Notes: generated by a model not told the origin, from the letters alone. Shown: positions 10,334 to 21,610, numbered from the stretch's first letter. The stretch: 64,000 bases of DNA from Theocolax elegans (GCA_026168455.1 CM047431.1:22633365-22697364), one strand, 5' to 3'. A program made the numbers and translations.

Positions 10334-12180
10334 CTAGGGTCGGTCTCTGGGGTTGTCCTCAAGTTCCAGCTTGGAAGGTTCTATGTACCTTTTAGCAAAC
10401 TTATTGAATGCCAGGTACAAATCCCGGTTACTCACCAGTAAACTCGGTTCGCATGGCCACGTGTGACCATGTTGCCGGACCAAGTTAACCAGGGGTTTCC
10501 GAATCTCGACTACACAGGGACAATCGAAGAGTATGTGACTAGAAGTTTGTTCCTCTCCACATTCACATCTCGAATCTTCGCTCAACCCAAATCGGTTCAG
10601 GTAAGACTTAAAAGATCCGTGTCCCGTTAAGAACTGCGATGTGTAGTGGTTAGGCTTTAGCCACCCCTTTCGCATCCTGTCATCAACACTGCTGAAGAAC
10701 TTGTGTGTCTCTGAACCTTTGCCCGTGGTATCCCATCTTCTCTGCCATTGCTCCATGATTTGCTTTCGAACTGTATCTTTCTCAATGGCAGTCAGATCTT
10801 TCGGGTCTCCACTACGACTCCGTTCGATTGGTTCGTCTGACGGTTGGACAACTTCGCTACGTCTGATATGGTAATGAGCCACCCTCTCATCTAACATTAA
10901 GTCGATGGGAGGAGAGGCAGAGATCACCTGAAGTGCCTCGTGGGAGACAGTGCTATACGCTTTCGAAATCCAGACTAGGGTCTTCCTTTGCAAGGTAGGA
11001 AGGATTCTCCTGCTGTGACTATTAGCCCTGTTCCACCATCCTGCCGCACCGTAGGCGACAATTGGGATGAAGAGGCACTTATATATCAGACTGAGGGATC
11101 TTTCTTTCATCCCCCAATTCGCGCCAGAGAGGAGATGTAGTCGACCGAGAAGGTCGAACCACTTTTTCTGCACGTTTTTAACGTGCTGAATGACTCCAAA
11201 TCTAGGTTCGAATGTGACGCCCAGGTACTTCATTTCTTTAAGCATACGAATGTTTTGGCTTCCCAATTTGACTTTGGGAGGCTTGCTTGAGTCGAGTTTG
11301 CCTTTCAATAATATCATTCCCGATTTGGGAATTGATACTTCCAGTTTGTGTAATTTGCACCAGTTCTCGACAATGTTCATCATACGCGCGTCGTGAAACT
11401 CTTTGAGTAGGGTGTCATAGTCTAAGTTCCATCCAAGTGGACCGAAAATAGACCCCTGTGGGCAACCTTTAGTTACTTCCTTTCGTGCTTCGTCGTACGT
11501 AACTCTCATGCACACCGTTCGATCTTGGAAGTAACTTTATATAAGGTTATAGACGTTTGTGGGGCATTGTCTGTCTTTTAGCTGTTTCAAAAGACTAGGC
11601 CACCACAGACTGTCAAATGCCTCAGAGATATCGAGTGGGAACGCTAAAACGTAGTTGCACTGGCTTTCCTCTACTATTCGCGTCAGCCTTATTATCGCAT
11701 CTTCCGTCGACTTTCCTGGTGTAAAACTGTATTGGTCAGTCGACGTACTAATGTGTGTGCGCTCTGATGTTTGTCCCGACTCCGAGTTCACAGGCTGTTT
11801 TAGTCGCTCTATAATGAGCCTTTCCAACGTTTTACCCATTATGCTTAGCAAGCATATGGGCCTATATGACTTAACAACCTGCTCATCTTTGTCAGGAGCT
11901 TTGAGCAACGTTATAAGCATTCCCTCTTTCCATCTCTTTGGGAAGACACCATACTTGAGACAAGCATTGTATAATTTGTCAATTTCGTCTAGCAGTGGAA
12001 TTGCATTTTTAAGTACCTCCGCTTCAATTCTGTCAGTACCTGGACTCTTCCCGCTTTTGTTGGTTCGAATTGCTTGAACTATTTCAAGGCGGGTAAATGG
12101 AGGTGCCTCACTCGAGATATATTCCTCCAGGCAGGCCTGTCGGATCTCATGGTGAGCTTCTCTCTCTCCTGATTTGTCAT
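10334..12180 (-). pseudogene. R1-like reverse transcriptase
   Basis: The upstream block (11920-11537) holds SYRPICLLSIMGKTLERLI, the QYSFTPGKSTEDAI motif and motif A FPLDISEAFDSLWW. The second block (11515-10334, 393 codons) begins with VTKGCPQGSIFGPLGWNLDYD (motif B) and continues with KSGMILLKGK, MKYLGVTFEPRF, and a C-terminal Cys/His motif CECGEEQTSSHILFDCP. Motif C (F/Y-A-D-D) is absent: EFHDA runs into RMMNIVENW at about 11386-11400. A frame break near 11520-11537 separates the blocks. Frames upstream to about 12180 read into the fingers region. Confidence 0.85.
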
Positions 12181-12541
12181 CGTCTGGTACTAACTGATGA
12201 AGCAGAGATTCGCACGTTTCCTTTCAGGTAGTTGTCGATCCGTTTATTCTTGTCACAGTGTTGAGAGCTTTGGTGGTGCTCATCTTGCCCGATACAACTC
12301 GGTACGGAAGACTCCATACGTCTTTGTTGCCTTCGAGTGTGATGTAGCTCCTCCAGCTCCTCTTTCTGGACTTACTTGTTTCAGACTTGTATTCTCTTTT
12401 AGCTTTTCTAACATGTTTGAGCGTTTTGTTCTGGAGTCTTTGCGATCTGGTCTCAGACGTCCCGCTTCTCTTCCTCAGGTAGAGCCATTTCCGTTCGAGT
12501 CTTTTGGTTCTACATTTGAGGTGTGTCAGCCGTGGATTCCA

Positions 12542-13611
12542 CTATGGAGCAGATTTAGAAAATCGCTTCTTCATGGGGATCGCCTTCTTACAAGCATTAA
12601 TGATTGATTCTTCGAGTTCGTTGGCGTATATGTCAACATCCTCTTTAGAATCAATCTGCAAGTCCGATAGGCGCGTCTTTTCGACTTTTAGAGCCTCTTT
12701 GAAGACTTCCCAGTCCGCTTTTCGGATATTAAAACGTGGTTCCATTATCTTTACTTGGCGAGTCGGTTGTCTCTCAAAGTCCAGTGTTATGGAAATAGGT
12801 CTATGATCACTCGTACTCCAGTCCTCAACCTTCCATTCGGTTATGAGGTGGCTTAGGCTCTTGGTCACGAGTGTTACGTCTATGAAGGTTTCCCCTCTTA
12901 CGCTTACACAAGTGGCCTGTTGCCCTTGCCGGTTCACTACCGTAAGGTTGTGCTCGAGAATAAAGTCCTCAAGTAGTTGTCCTCTGCCATCTCTCGTTGG
13001 CGAGTCCCACCAGGTAGACTTAGCATTTGCGTCCATTGCTATAAGAACCTTTTGGTCTTTAAGCTCGGATAAAATGCGTCTAATCTGCGTCAGATATATA
13101 TTCCTATGGGATCTCTGAATTGGCAATATAAAGTAACCACATAGAAGTTGCCAAAGCGACCGCTCACCATTGAGCATACGCAATGGCTGGTGCAGAGCTG
13201 GGAGATTCGTGTGTACGTGAGGGTACCAGAGCTATATAAAATAGCAGCCGAGGGTTTTTCCCCGGGTTTGGTCCCTACTATCGTGCCAATGCTTAGTCCA
13301 ATCCCCGAGATACATCCTTTAAAGGAGTAAGGTTCTTGGACTAGAGCCAAATCTACTCCTGCTCTGACCATGTGTTCGCGAGTTTCGTCTGTGACGTTTC
13401 TCGCACGAGCCATGTTTAGCTGGAGGATCTTAACTTTCAGGCCTCTGTTAGAGCTTGGCTCTGTATGAGGCCCGTCCGTACGAGTCCGGCTCCTAGCTAA
13501 ACTTATTCGATCGACAGGGTTTGTGTCCAAGCGTGCTGCCTTGGAGGGCCTTTTCGTCGATCCACCCTTTCGCTTTCGAAGACGCTGCCGTTCCTTATTG
13601 GAAGAGGGCAT
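12542..13611 (-). pseudogene. R1-like ORF2 start: APE-type endonuclease
   Basis: A true ATG at 13611 begins with a basic leader (NKERQRLRKRKGGSTKR). The apurinic-endonuclease fold follows: ILQLNMARARN (Asn), DLALVQEPY (Glu), then after a frameshift near 13090-13180 IAMDANAKSTWWDS (Asp/Asn), and TSDHRPISI (Ser-Asp-His) near 12790. These are the expected catalytic residues of the nuclease that nicks target DNA to prime reverse transcription. About 150 codons lie between the nuclease and recognisable RT. Confidence 0.88.
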
Positions 13612-15523
13612 CTTTGATGGTAAGCGCTTGTTAGCGAACTTCTCAAGTGCAATTGTCTGTCTCCTAAGTTAAAAAACGTTTAAAAAAGATTTCTTGATAC
13701 CCCCACAAGTATCGAAAATAGCGTGAAAATATGCGAGTGCCGGGTCCGTACGGCGGAGAGATTCTTCTTAACACTAAACTTATCGTTTCCTAATATTGTA
13801 CAGTATTTACAACCTTATATATTATGTTATCTTACTTTTACTGACTATCTACACTTACAGCTACTCGTCTCTCTGAGACGGAATCTAGAATCTTGTTTCG
13901 TGCATTTCTTTTCATTACCCAATGGATATTATTATTTTTGAGTATGATTAGATTATCCAAAGGGTTCAAATAGTGCACTGATGGATAATCATCTTGATTC
14001 ATATTCCATCGCTTAATCATTATAGAATGCTCTCCATAGAAATCTTTATATTTACATGGCATTAGGCCAATCTCGCTATCGCAACCGGGTTACGGCTGAT
14101 TGCCGCTCCCCGGATCTCTATTATTTACAGGATCAATTGCATCTCGAGTTTATCTGCATTTGGCAGTTCTATTATGTACAAGATTCAGGCTAGGTATGGT
14201 TGCCTGCCTTTAGCGTCATAATCGGGTGTTTCTCTATGTGGTACTCTATTGGTAAGACTCGCCTTGGCAAACTGCTCAGGCTTTGGATCGCACTGGAATG
14301 GAATTTAGATTCTCCTTAGTTGTCGTTCGAGAATCTCCACTGGGTCCACTTAGTACCCATCGACTTCCATGCTTTCGAAATTTCCAAGTGCTAAACTGGT
14401 TCAGTTTGAGTTACCCTTACTTCTTGGTCTGTCTCCTCGCTATCCTTTTATGCTACTTTCGAAAAATCTCCTGAAATGGAAAAACCCACCCTTACGGGTG
14501 GGTGATGAGTTCATGTCCGAAGACCTGAGTTCTTAGCTTGGATAGTCTGGAGGCTGCCATAAGGGAGCCCAACTCTTAACTGAGTGATTGAAAGGCTAAC
14601 TTCTTCTCGAGGGCCTTCGGCGAACCTACTAACCCTTGCTTAAAGAAATCGACCTGTAGTTGGTTGTTCAACCCTACATTGTGCTTCGGAGGTTCCTTGC
14701 TTTTGGGAGCTGCTATGACTCCGGCCGAGGCCCTTTACCCACAGTGGTGGACCCATAACTTGCTAGGCGATAGGCGGAAATTTATTATCTACCCGAGTAA
14801 ACCCGAGTTACGTGGACCATTTTCAAGAAACAACTTTCTGCACAATGCTGGTTTCGCCCTTTCGAGGCGTGTGGAACGTATTCCTAAGCAATTTCCCCTC
14901 AGTTGATCTCCTGCTTTGGCTTGCCAGAGACTGAGTTGAGTCCTTAAGGTACGTTGAACTCCACAATGACTTTCGAAGGCATTTTTAGGCTGTTCCCACC
15001 CCGGTATACACCGAGCCGGAACAATGTGAAAGAGTCCGGCCAAATGGGTTTTCGACTACACTCACTTTCGACAATAGTGTAGTCGGCATGATCAGGCTCG
15101 GAGCTTGACGCTCTTAATGCCTTCTCGTGCGAGTTTATGGTGCATCGAACCTACGTAAGGAAACGTCGGGAGAAATACTTTTAAAAGCCTGGAAGGCTTC
15201 CCGTCATTCGATAACACACCTCTGTGAGACATCTCGGCGGTTGCGGTCTGAGGTAAGGTCTTCCATGACCGCGGTTGCTCTGATGAATTGTATAGTCGCC
15301 AACGGCATGTGTTCAATAACCAAGCGTATAGTATATCGAACATATAGCATGTTGGACAGTTGATCGCCAACACAGGCTCAGCGAAACAACACAACTTCGA
15401 GGCGCACTAGTGGCAATCCTCTTCCTCCACTGTCGCAGGAGGTAAAAATCGAACTCTCGGAACTGGGGCCGAGTCACTCACCCTCTCCCAACTCAGGAAA
15501 TCTGAGAACAGGATTCCGCCAAG
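13612..15523 (-). other. 5' region of the R1-like element, no ORF1 seen
   Basis: R1-clade elements normally have a gag-like ORF1 with CCHC knuckles before ORF2. In these 1.9 kb I find only short frames (the longest useful one is about 74 codons at 14062-13838) and no knuckle. The stretch has a strong hairpin CCCACCCTTACGGGTGGG (14485-14502). ORF1 may be lost, beyond recognition, or absent in this family. Confidence 0.5.
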
Positions 15524-15539
15524 TAATAGGTCCAATACA
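15524..15539 (+). repeat. 16-bp target site duplication, right copy
   Basis: An exact repeat of 9410-9425. The integrase frame of element B continues from here without shift. Confidence 0.92.
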
Positions 15540-16473
15540 GATGTCAAGAGGTTATAAGTATTGTGTCACTATGGTCGATCGATTTTTACGTTGGCCTGAA
15601 GCTATCCCAACAGTTGACATCACCGCCACAACTATTACAAAGGTATTTTATTCAGGTTGGATATCACGATTTGGTTGTCCTAAGTATATTACAACAGATC
15701 AAGGATCTCAATTTGAGTCAGCTTCGTTCGCTGCTCTATCACAACTCATAGGTGGAAAACGAGTGCGTACAACACCATACCATCCTCAGGCAAATGGTCT
15801 AGTGGAAAGATGGCACAGAATTTTCAAGACTGCTATAAGATGCCACGAAAATAGTAATTGGGTTGACGTCCTTCCTATAGTTTTACTTGGTTTAAGAACA
15901 TGTTACAAAAAAGATCTAAAAGCATCGGTTCCAGAATATCTTTACGGCACGACATTGCGAGTTCCAGGCGAGTTTTTTCTACATGAAGATTTACCTGTGG
16001 ATTCGCAAATATTTTTAGAAGATTTTCGTATTTACATGCATAATATTAGACCTGTTCCAGTTTTGCATCATTGTAAAAAGAAAACTTTTTGTTACAAGGA
16101 TTTGAGAGATTGTTCTCATGTTTTTCTCAAGAACGATGCACAAAAACATTCGTTCGACCATCTGTATTCTGGACTACATAGAATTCAGGAACGTACATAT
16201 GAGCGTAATTTTAAGATTGATATTAATGGTCGAGAATCAGTGGTAGATATTGAAAGGTTGGAACCTGCTTATATTCCTACTGAAGATTATTTTAACGAGG
16301 TTAATTTACCCGATTCTCAATCATCAAGTAATGTGCCTACTCCTAGTTCAGAAACGACAACTGTAAATAGCAATGTAAATACTCCTACCGATCATAGTCA
16401 ATTACAATCATCAAATTTGAAGACTTACCAACGTACAAAGAAGAAGATAGTTATTATTAATTTACTAAAATAG
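15540..16473 (+). pseudogene. Element B integrase, catalytic core and C-terminus
   Basis: This is an open reading of about 310 codons in register with the fragment before the R1-like insertion. It contains SRGYKYCVTMVDRFLRWPEA, the second catalytic Asp in YITTDQGSQFES, and the third acidic residue in PYHPQANGLVERWHR, giving the D,D-35-E integrase core. A long polar C-terminal tail ends at TAG 16471-16473. This part is undamaged; loss of function comes from the insertion and upstream breaks. Confidence 0.9.
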
Positions 16474-16873
16474 CGTTTTTTAAATAAAAATAAAAAGAAA
16501 GACTGAAAATTGGTATTTAAGTTAAATATGTAAAGACAATTAAAGTTTAAGTATCGACTGATTAAAAAATGTAAAATATGATTAACATGTGATATATAAT
16601 TTAAAAGTTATAAGGTGATTGAAATATAATTTGATTTTAAATTATGAAAGATTAATATTTTATATGATATAAAATTGTAAAAGTTTAATTGATTAACATT
16701 TAATAGAATCTTTTTAGTTCCACGTCTAAAAATTGAATTATAATGATTAAATAATATTGTATAGAATCTATACTTTATAAATGATTAATTGTGATTATAT
16801 ACTTTATTGTATGACGTTTAAAAGTTGTAAAAAACTAAATTTTATATATCATTTTCACTGGCCAAGGGAGTGT
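16474..16873 (+). other. Element B 3' untranslated stretch and polypurine tract
   Basis: A very AT-rich stretch with no frame. Just before the 3' LTR, CCAAGGGAG (16862-16870) is the likely polypurine tract for plus-strand priming. Confidence 0.6.
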
Positions 16874-17166
16874 TGTGGGGACTGCGCACTTAAAATACTA
16901 GTAAGTTTACATCTGATTTATGTATAGTTTATGGCTTGTTGCGAGGAGAGCAAATAAATTTCGAGCGACACTTCCTGATTCGACCTTCGACCAGATAAGA
17001 CCTATTTCGAACTGTGATATTAATTATTCTCACCCAATATTAGTTTTGTTAAAGAGATCAATTGTCTTATGTTAATTAATAAATAAAGAGATCATTAGTG
17101 AACAATTATTTTATGTGGATAATATTTATTTGAAAACATCTTAAAAATATATTACAGAGCCCCACA
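16874..17166 (+). repeat. 3' LTR of element B
   Basis: 293 bp from TGTGGGGACTGCGC to GAGCCCCACA, uninterrupted. It is followed by the duplicated target ATGC (17167-17170) and the resumed integrase of A1. Confidence 0.92.
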
Positions 17167-17415
17167 ATGCAAGGTGGAGCAACGCCCTCCCATGGGTTTG
17201 ATGGGTAGGCGAGTGGTTGAAAAGCCATGGTAAGTGATAGCAGGAGATGTTACTGGACCACTTCCCCGCTCCACACACGGATTTGAATATATTTTGGTCT
17301 TCCAGGACTTGTTTACGCGCTGGATTGAAGCAGTAACGATCCGGAAAGCTAATGTTAAGACGATCGTGAAAGACTTACACGAATGCGTCGTCATGCGTTT
17401 TGGCACACCGGAAGA
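17167..17415 (+). pseudogene. A1 integrase, first core segment
   Basis: Reading resumes from 5119: C-K-V-E-Q-R, then AGDVTGPLPRSTHGFEYIL, FQDLFTRWIEAVTI, and RFGTPED. This holds the first catalytic Asp (GDVTGP). The frame in A2 continues EVFHSDNGTEF; here it is cut at 17415 by a solo LTR. Confidence 0.87.
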
Positions 17416-17746
17416 TGTAACCATCCTTTATTTACTATAATCGACTGTGTTAAACGATATTCTACGCTATTGTAGTGAGAGCGACGCTTTTGAACGGATT
17501 CGCGAGCCATGTATTTATATCATAAGATACTAAACGCTCTCTTGCTCATCGACCACCGTACGACGAACACCTCAACGAGTCGATAACACCTTTGGCCATC
17601 GAGATACGACGCTAGCGCAGTCGAACTGGTGATGAGCAAGGAGCCATCCGCTCTCGAACTGTAATTATAGATAAGTTAAAACGCATGTATTATATTGTAA
17701 AGATTAAATAAAAGGCATAATCTTTAAATTATATCATTAAGTTACA
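17416..17746. mobile_element. Solo LTR in A1 integrase
   Basis: 331 bp beginning TGTAACC and ending GTTACA, with near-identical 4-bp flanks AAGA / AAGT at the point where A2 has a continuous GGAAGTATTT. AATAAA near 17707 could be a polyadenylation signal. No internal coding region is present, so it is probably left by LTR-LTR recombination. Terminal bases resemble the A-family LTR ends but the body does not. Confidence 0.78.
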
Positions 17747-18730
17747 AAGTATTTTTATCTGACAACGGCACTGAGTTCAAGAACAAGCTCGTAGATGATT
17801 ATCTGGTGGAACGAGGAATATTTCATACGACTATTCCTCCGTACCACGCTCAGGCCAATCCCGTCGAACGTGCTAATCTGACGCTGAAAACGATGGTAGC
17901 GTCTTATATTACCGATAAGCTCAACACCTGGGACGAGAAGTTACCAGATCTTGTGTTTGCTTTAAATACGACAGTACAGAGTTCGACAGGATGAAGCCCG
18001 GCCATGTTAAATTACGGCCGGCAGCCTGAGCCACCCGGCACTGCTCGTCGAGTTCAAGACGAGCTGACTCAGCAACGTTTGGAATACCATCGTTTGCTTG
18101 AGTGGAGTGATCGGCTATCACGACTACCTGAGCTTCACAAGAAAGCTTCAGCTAGAGCTAATAAAGCTCAGGATAGGCAAGCCGGTTACTATAATGCCGG
18201 GAGACGAGCGGCTTCTTTTGAAGTCGGGGACTTGGTATGGAAGAAGAACCGAGTCCTCTCATCCAGCGCACAAGGTGTCTCGGCCAAGTTAGCTCCAAAA
18301 TACGTCGGTCCTTATTTGATCGTCCATAGCTACGGCCCAAATACTGTTAAGATCCAGGATGCTCAGGGACATAAGGAGAAATGCCATGTCTAGTACCTCA
18401 AACCGTATTTATCGGATGACCATGGCGATGAGTACGGCCAAGAAGACGACATCGAGACCGATCTACCTACGAGGGAAAAGGAACCCGAACACGACACGGT
18501 TCCTGCAAGCGAAGACGTCTCACGCGGCGAGACGCAAGCGAGTGCCGTTCCACGCAAGGAACGAGATAACGCAAATGCCGTGCCCCCCGTTAAATGAAGT
18601 AGAGGTAGGCAGCATAGAAACGCGAGGGTCATCGCCAGACCGCGGGATCGGTCGACGGTAATTCCGACCGCTAGCGACCGCGGGCTAGCCAAACGAGGTA
18701 GAGGCAGACCACGACGGAACTGCAGTTAAT
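17747..18730 (+). pseudogene. A1 integrase, rest of core and C-terminus
   Basis: FLSDNGTEFKNKLVDDYL (second Asp) and PYHAQANPVERANLTLK (catalytic Glu) complete the DDE core. A TGA at 17992-17994 replaces the Trp of family STGWSPAMLNYG. The next frame runs to 18393 with a C-terminal GPY/F-like module, KLAPKYVGPYLIV. From 18394 the tail is readable only in mixed frames, ending near a basic GRGRPRRN stretch. Unlike A2, almost no sequence separates pol from the polypurine tract, and there is no extra ORF. Confidence 0.85.
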
Positions 18731-18837
18731 GTCCGGATTTTTGGGCCAGTTTTTTGTACATGTGTAGCCAATTCCCATTCCAAATTCGTCAGGGATGCAT
18801 AAACCACATCACGGATATGTGGAATCTGGAAGGGGGG

Positions 18838-19816
18838 TGTAACGGTAAGGTATTGTTTACCTTACCGTTTGACGAATTCGAGCAACACGAGCGAACAATA
18901 TCGTAATGTTCGCATCGGCTCGGGCCGGCGAGATTCGGCTCGGCTCGGTTCGTCGTGGCTACACGGGCGAGATCGACTTCGCGCGCGCACCTGATTAGAG
19001 AGGTAATGGGCAGATTCGCGCGCGCTGCGAAGAGAGATAGCCGCCTTGACACGCGAAAGGTGTGATCCCCGCGACCCGTATTCAACTTCGCTATGCTGTA
19101 TTATACCGTGCGTTTCGAGTGTGTATTTTGACTGCAGGCCGATCCTGCATTTGCAGTGACTGGTGCAATACCGTGAACGACCTGCAGCCACACAACCTCG
19201 GTGCACGGGCGAACGGACAATTCGTCCTACACCGCGGCGAGAGTTAGAGAGCGAGAGAGCGACCGATCGGCTGGTCGTTGTTTACCAAAGATTACAGCAA
19301 CTTATGAAGTAAGTGGTACCACTTCAAGTGATCGTGTTTTATTCGCTATCTAATGAACAATCTTATTGCGTTATACCAGTTCCGTTGACTGGGGATATTA
19401 TTTTAGTTCGCGATATTTTTCCCCCCTCTCTCTACAAGTCGGCCATTTACCGACTTGTAATAAAAGCGTAGACCTCGGCGACAATTTAAGATTTTGTTTA
19501 TTATTTATCTTTTATATTCAATTCAATAAATTCAATTTATTATTACATTTCAATCCGGTGTTCAAAGAATTGAATTTTAACCCACGTACGATTCCTTCCG
19601 TAATCCTAAGAGCTCGTATATTTCTGGCTGACAAGTGTTCAACGCGATATCCCTGTTTCGCGGTCAATTTCAGATTTGATTGTTTGACCTGGTTGTTATC
19701 TGAAACAGTACCTCGGTTTCGGAAAAATACGTTTATTTAAATACGGTAAGTTTAACCGTACCGCTCAGCAGCCGCGATATTAAAATAAACATCCGTGCGG
19801 CAACCAAACTGTTACA
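18838..19816 (+). repeat. 3' LTR of A1, with polypurine tract before it
   Basis: 979 bp from TGTAACGG to GTTACA. The tract GGAATCTGGAAGGGGGG lies just upstream (18821-18837) and is shared with A2. The body differs strongly from the A2 LTR, so A1 and A2 are sister families, not copies of one. Confidence 0.85.
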
Positions 19817-20757
19817 TTATATATATTATTGTATGCAATTGACAAATATAGCTAAAATAAACAGTTATTAATAACTGTAAATAAATTTGTCGACTCTAAG
19901 TTATAAGTAAAAAACATGTTTATTTCTTGCATAAACAATGTTTCTCGTAGTACTTTTGCAACATCTTCTTTTCAATTTTACTCCATTTCAATAATATCCT
20001 TATTATAATTTTAATAAAATTTAATCAAAAAGATATATTTGCAGTTATTTTATTTATTTTTACAGCTTATTAAATTATTTAAATAATGCTTCATCGCATA
20101 TTTTATCCATGTGATCAATTCTGAATTTCGTAAAACTACTGAATTGTCGTAATAATCTTAAAGTTAAGAATAATTATTAATCGCAACTTGTGTGTTATAA
20201 TATTCATTTTACATAATAAGTTTCATGTCTTCTATAACTTCGTAACATTTACAAAATTGTCAGTACTACCGACGAATCGACAATTTTTTATTACATCAAG
20301 TGGATGAAAACGCAAATGAACGTCTTTCTTTGGTCATCTGCATAATTATTAAGATGCGTGGCATCAATCCACGATTTATCATAAAACCGATTTTTAGTAA
20401 AGATGTGTTACAATTAATTTTAATCATATTGATTTGTTCAGCATATACTAATATATTATAAAAAATCACTTTAAAAATATTTGGTGTACGCAAACATATT
20501 TTGCGATACATTCCCGGACTATTATAAAACTTTATCGAGGGTTCACGGACTTCACGGACTCGAAATTAACTTACTAGCAGTATATTGCGAATTTATGATA
20601 GTTATTCGTTGGCATTTTGTATATTGAATACTCAATTTAATTCAACAGTGAGACTATTGCAATTATTATCCTAAACTTTTGGAACGAGTTTTCCAAAATA
20701 TTTAGTAAGTCTGAATTACAGTGAATTGTAATTTTAACGAAAAGACTTTTCTCGAGC
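19817..20757. other. AT-rich stretch, nothing recognised
   Basis: Short frames only. No terminal repeats or coding similarity seen. Confidence 0.5.
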
Positions 20758-20778
20758 ATGTTTGCACTTGCAGTGAGG

Positions 20779-20920
20779 ACGTCGGAGAGCGTCCACGGCG
20801 GGCTTACTCCGCAAGTACAAAATTTGGTGACCGCAAACGTCGAAGAGCGCCCTCGACGGGCTTACTCCGCGAATACGAAATTTGATGTGCGCAAACATCG
20901 GAGAGCGCTCGTGGTGGTAT
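20779..20920 (+). repeat. 58-bp tandem repeat, about 2.4 units
   Basis: Units begin GTCGGAGAGCG, GTCGAAGAGCG and ATCGGAGAGCG. They share GGGCTTACTCCGC and end in CGCAAAC. The array is GC-richer than its surroundings and lies in an 88-codon frame (20758-21024) that I regard as incidental. Confidence 0.7.
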
Positions 20921-21280
20921 TATGTTTTTTAAGTGGAGAATTGAGGATTGAGCTAAATTTTATTTTACACGGACTAGGAATTATTCCACTAGCAATATTA
21001 TTGCCAATATACTTGCAAAATTAACTCATATATTTCCAATGTGTAGCGATATATCTTTATACATTTTATCTTTGTACATTTTATTCATACAGTCAATCTC
21101 GTAAAATATATTTTGCGATTCATTCGCTTTCGCGATCTTTGCTTCTGCTATACGCATTAGCTATGTTCAGGCACCTCGGCCGCTTCGCTCGTTCACCTGT
21201 TGTTTTAGTCTCGCGCGGTAATGTCGTACAACTTTCTTCTCTAATCCGGTCTCTGATTGGCCCATTTAAAAAATTAATTA

Positions 21281-21312
21281 CGTCTCACCTAATTAATTAT
21301 AAATTAGGTGAG
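21281..21312. repeat. Short perfect palindrome
   Basis: TCTCACCTAATT and its reverse complement flank a TAATTATA-like centre; AATTAAT flanks occur on both sides. It could be a tiny MITE or a hairpin. Confidence 0.55.
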
Positions 21313-21359
21313 AGTTAATTATAATAAAACGGGTTATACTCGAATTAATTTCCTGAACC

Positions 21360-21360
<1 letters not shown>

Positions 21361-21406
<46 letters not shown>
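21361..21406. repeat. (AT)n microsatellite
   Basis: About 20 uninterrupted AT units. Confidence 0.9.
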
Positions 21407-21408
<2 letters not shown>

Positions 21409-21610
21409 AATGCACTATATTTCTTATATTTCATATATTTATATATATTATTTGCCAACATGCAAATTCATGTTTTGTCTCGATCCCCCCCTATCTTAGC
21501 GCAACGTTACCATTTATTATTAAAATAATTCTTGTATATCCTATATTAGATTATTTGCACAGTATCATCAATAAAGAATTATTTTTATTGCTTCTATATA
21601 GTTTATCCCT

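Larger units (their letters stand above)
9426..15523 (-). mobile_element. R1-clade-like non-LTR retrotransposon, full length by its target duplication
   Basis: Between the 16-bp duplications lie 6098 bp whose minus strand encodes an APE-type endonuclease followed by RT. The element has no LTRs and no poly(A) tail. Protein style (LNMARA...VQEP endonuclease start, GCPQGSIFGPLGWN RT motif B) and a TSD of about 14-16 bp fit the R1 clade. The target here is Gypsy integrase, not 28S rDNA. The ORF is frameshifted and RT motif C is missing, so this copy cannot move itself. Confidence 0.85.
5120..17166 (+). mobile_element. Gypsy-type LTR element B, nested in A1 integrase
   Basis: Both ends are defined. 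The LTRs start TGTGG.GACTGCGCAC and end CCCACA, and are flanked by a 4-bp direct repeat ATGC (5116-5119 and 17167-17170). Inside are gag, protease, RT, RNase H and integrase in Gypsy order, with frameshifts. Without insertions it would be about 5.3 kb. It was later hit by a foldback element in its 5' LTR and by an R1-like element in integrase. By eye the two LTRs differ at roughly a dozen of about 275 comparable positions, so it is not a recent arrival. Confidence 0.92.
1516..19816 (+). mobile_element. Gypsy-type LTR element A1, host of the nested insertions
   Basis: gag, protease, RT, RNase H and integrase fragments lie in canonical Ty3/Gypsy order and end in a 3' LTR with TGTAACGG...GTTACA ends. 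The integrase reading breaks at 5119 and resumes at 17167. It breaks again at 17415 and resumes at 17747. Both gaps are other elements with target duplications. The 5' LTR is cut by copy A3, and the first half of gag is missing. Stops and frameshifts throughout make it a relic. Confidence 0.88.

Noticed and set aside
14500..14525. GTGATGAG...CGAAG after a strong hairpin, reminiscent of a hammerhead ribozyme core
   Set aside because: The core is off consensus (no CUGAUGA and GAAA pair), stem II does not form and I see no closing stem with a cleavage site.
9426..15523. Calling the element a true R1 in 28S rDNA
   Set aside because: Flanks are Gypsy integrase codons, and no rDNA sequence is present anywhere in the window.
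20758..21024. 88-codon frame over the 58-bp repeats
   Set aside because: Frame runs through imperfect tandem repeats and AT-rich sequence; no protein-like pattern.
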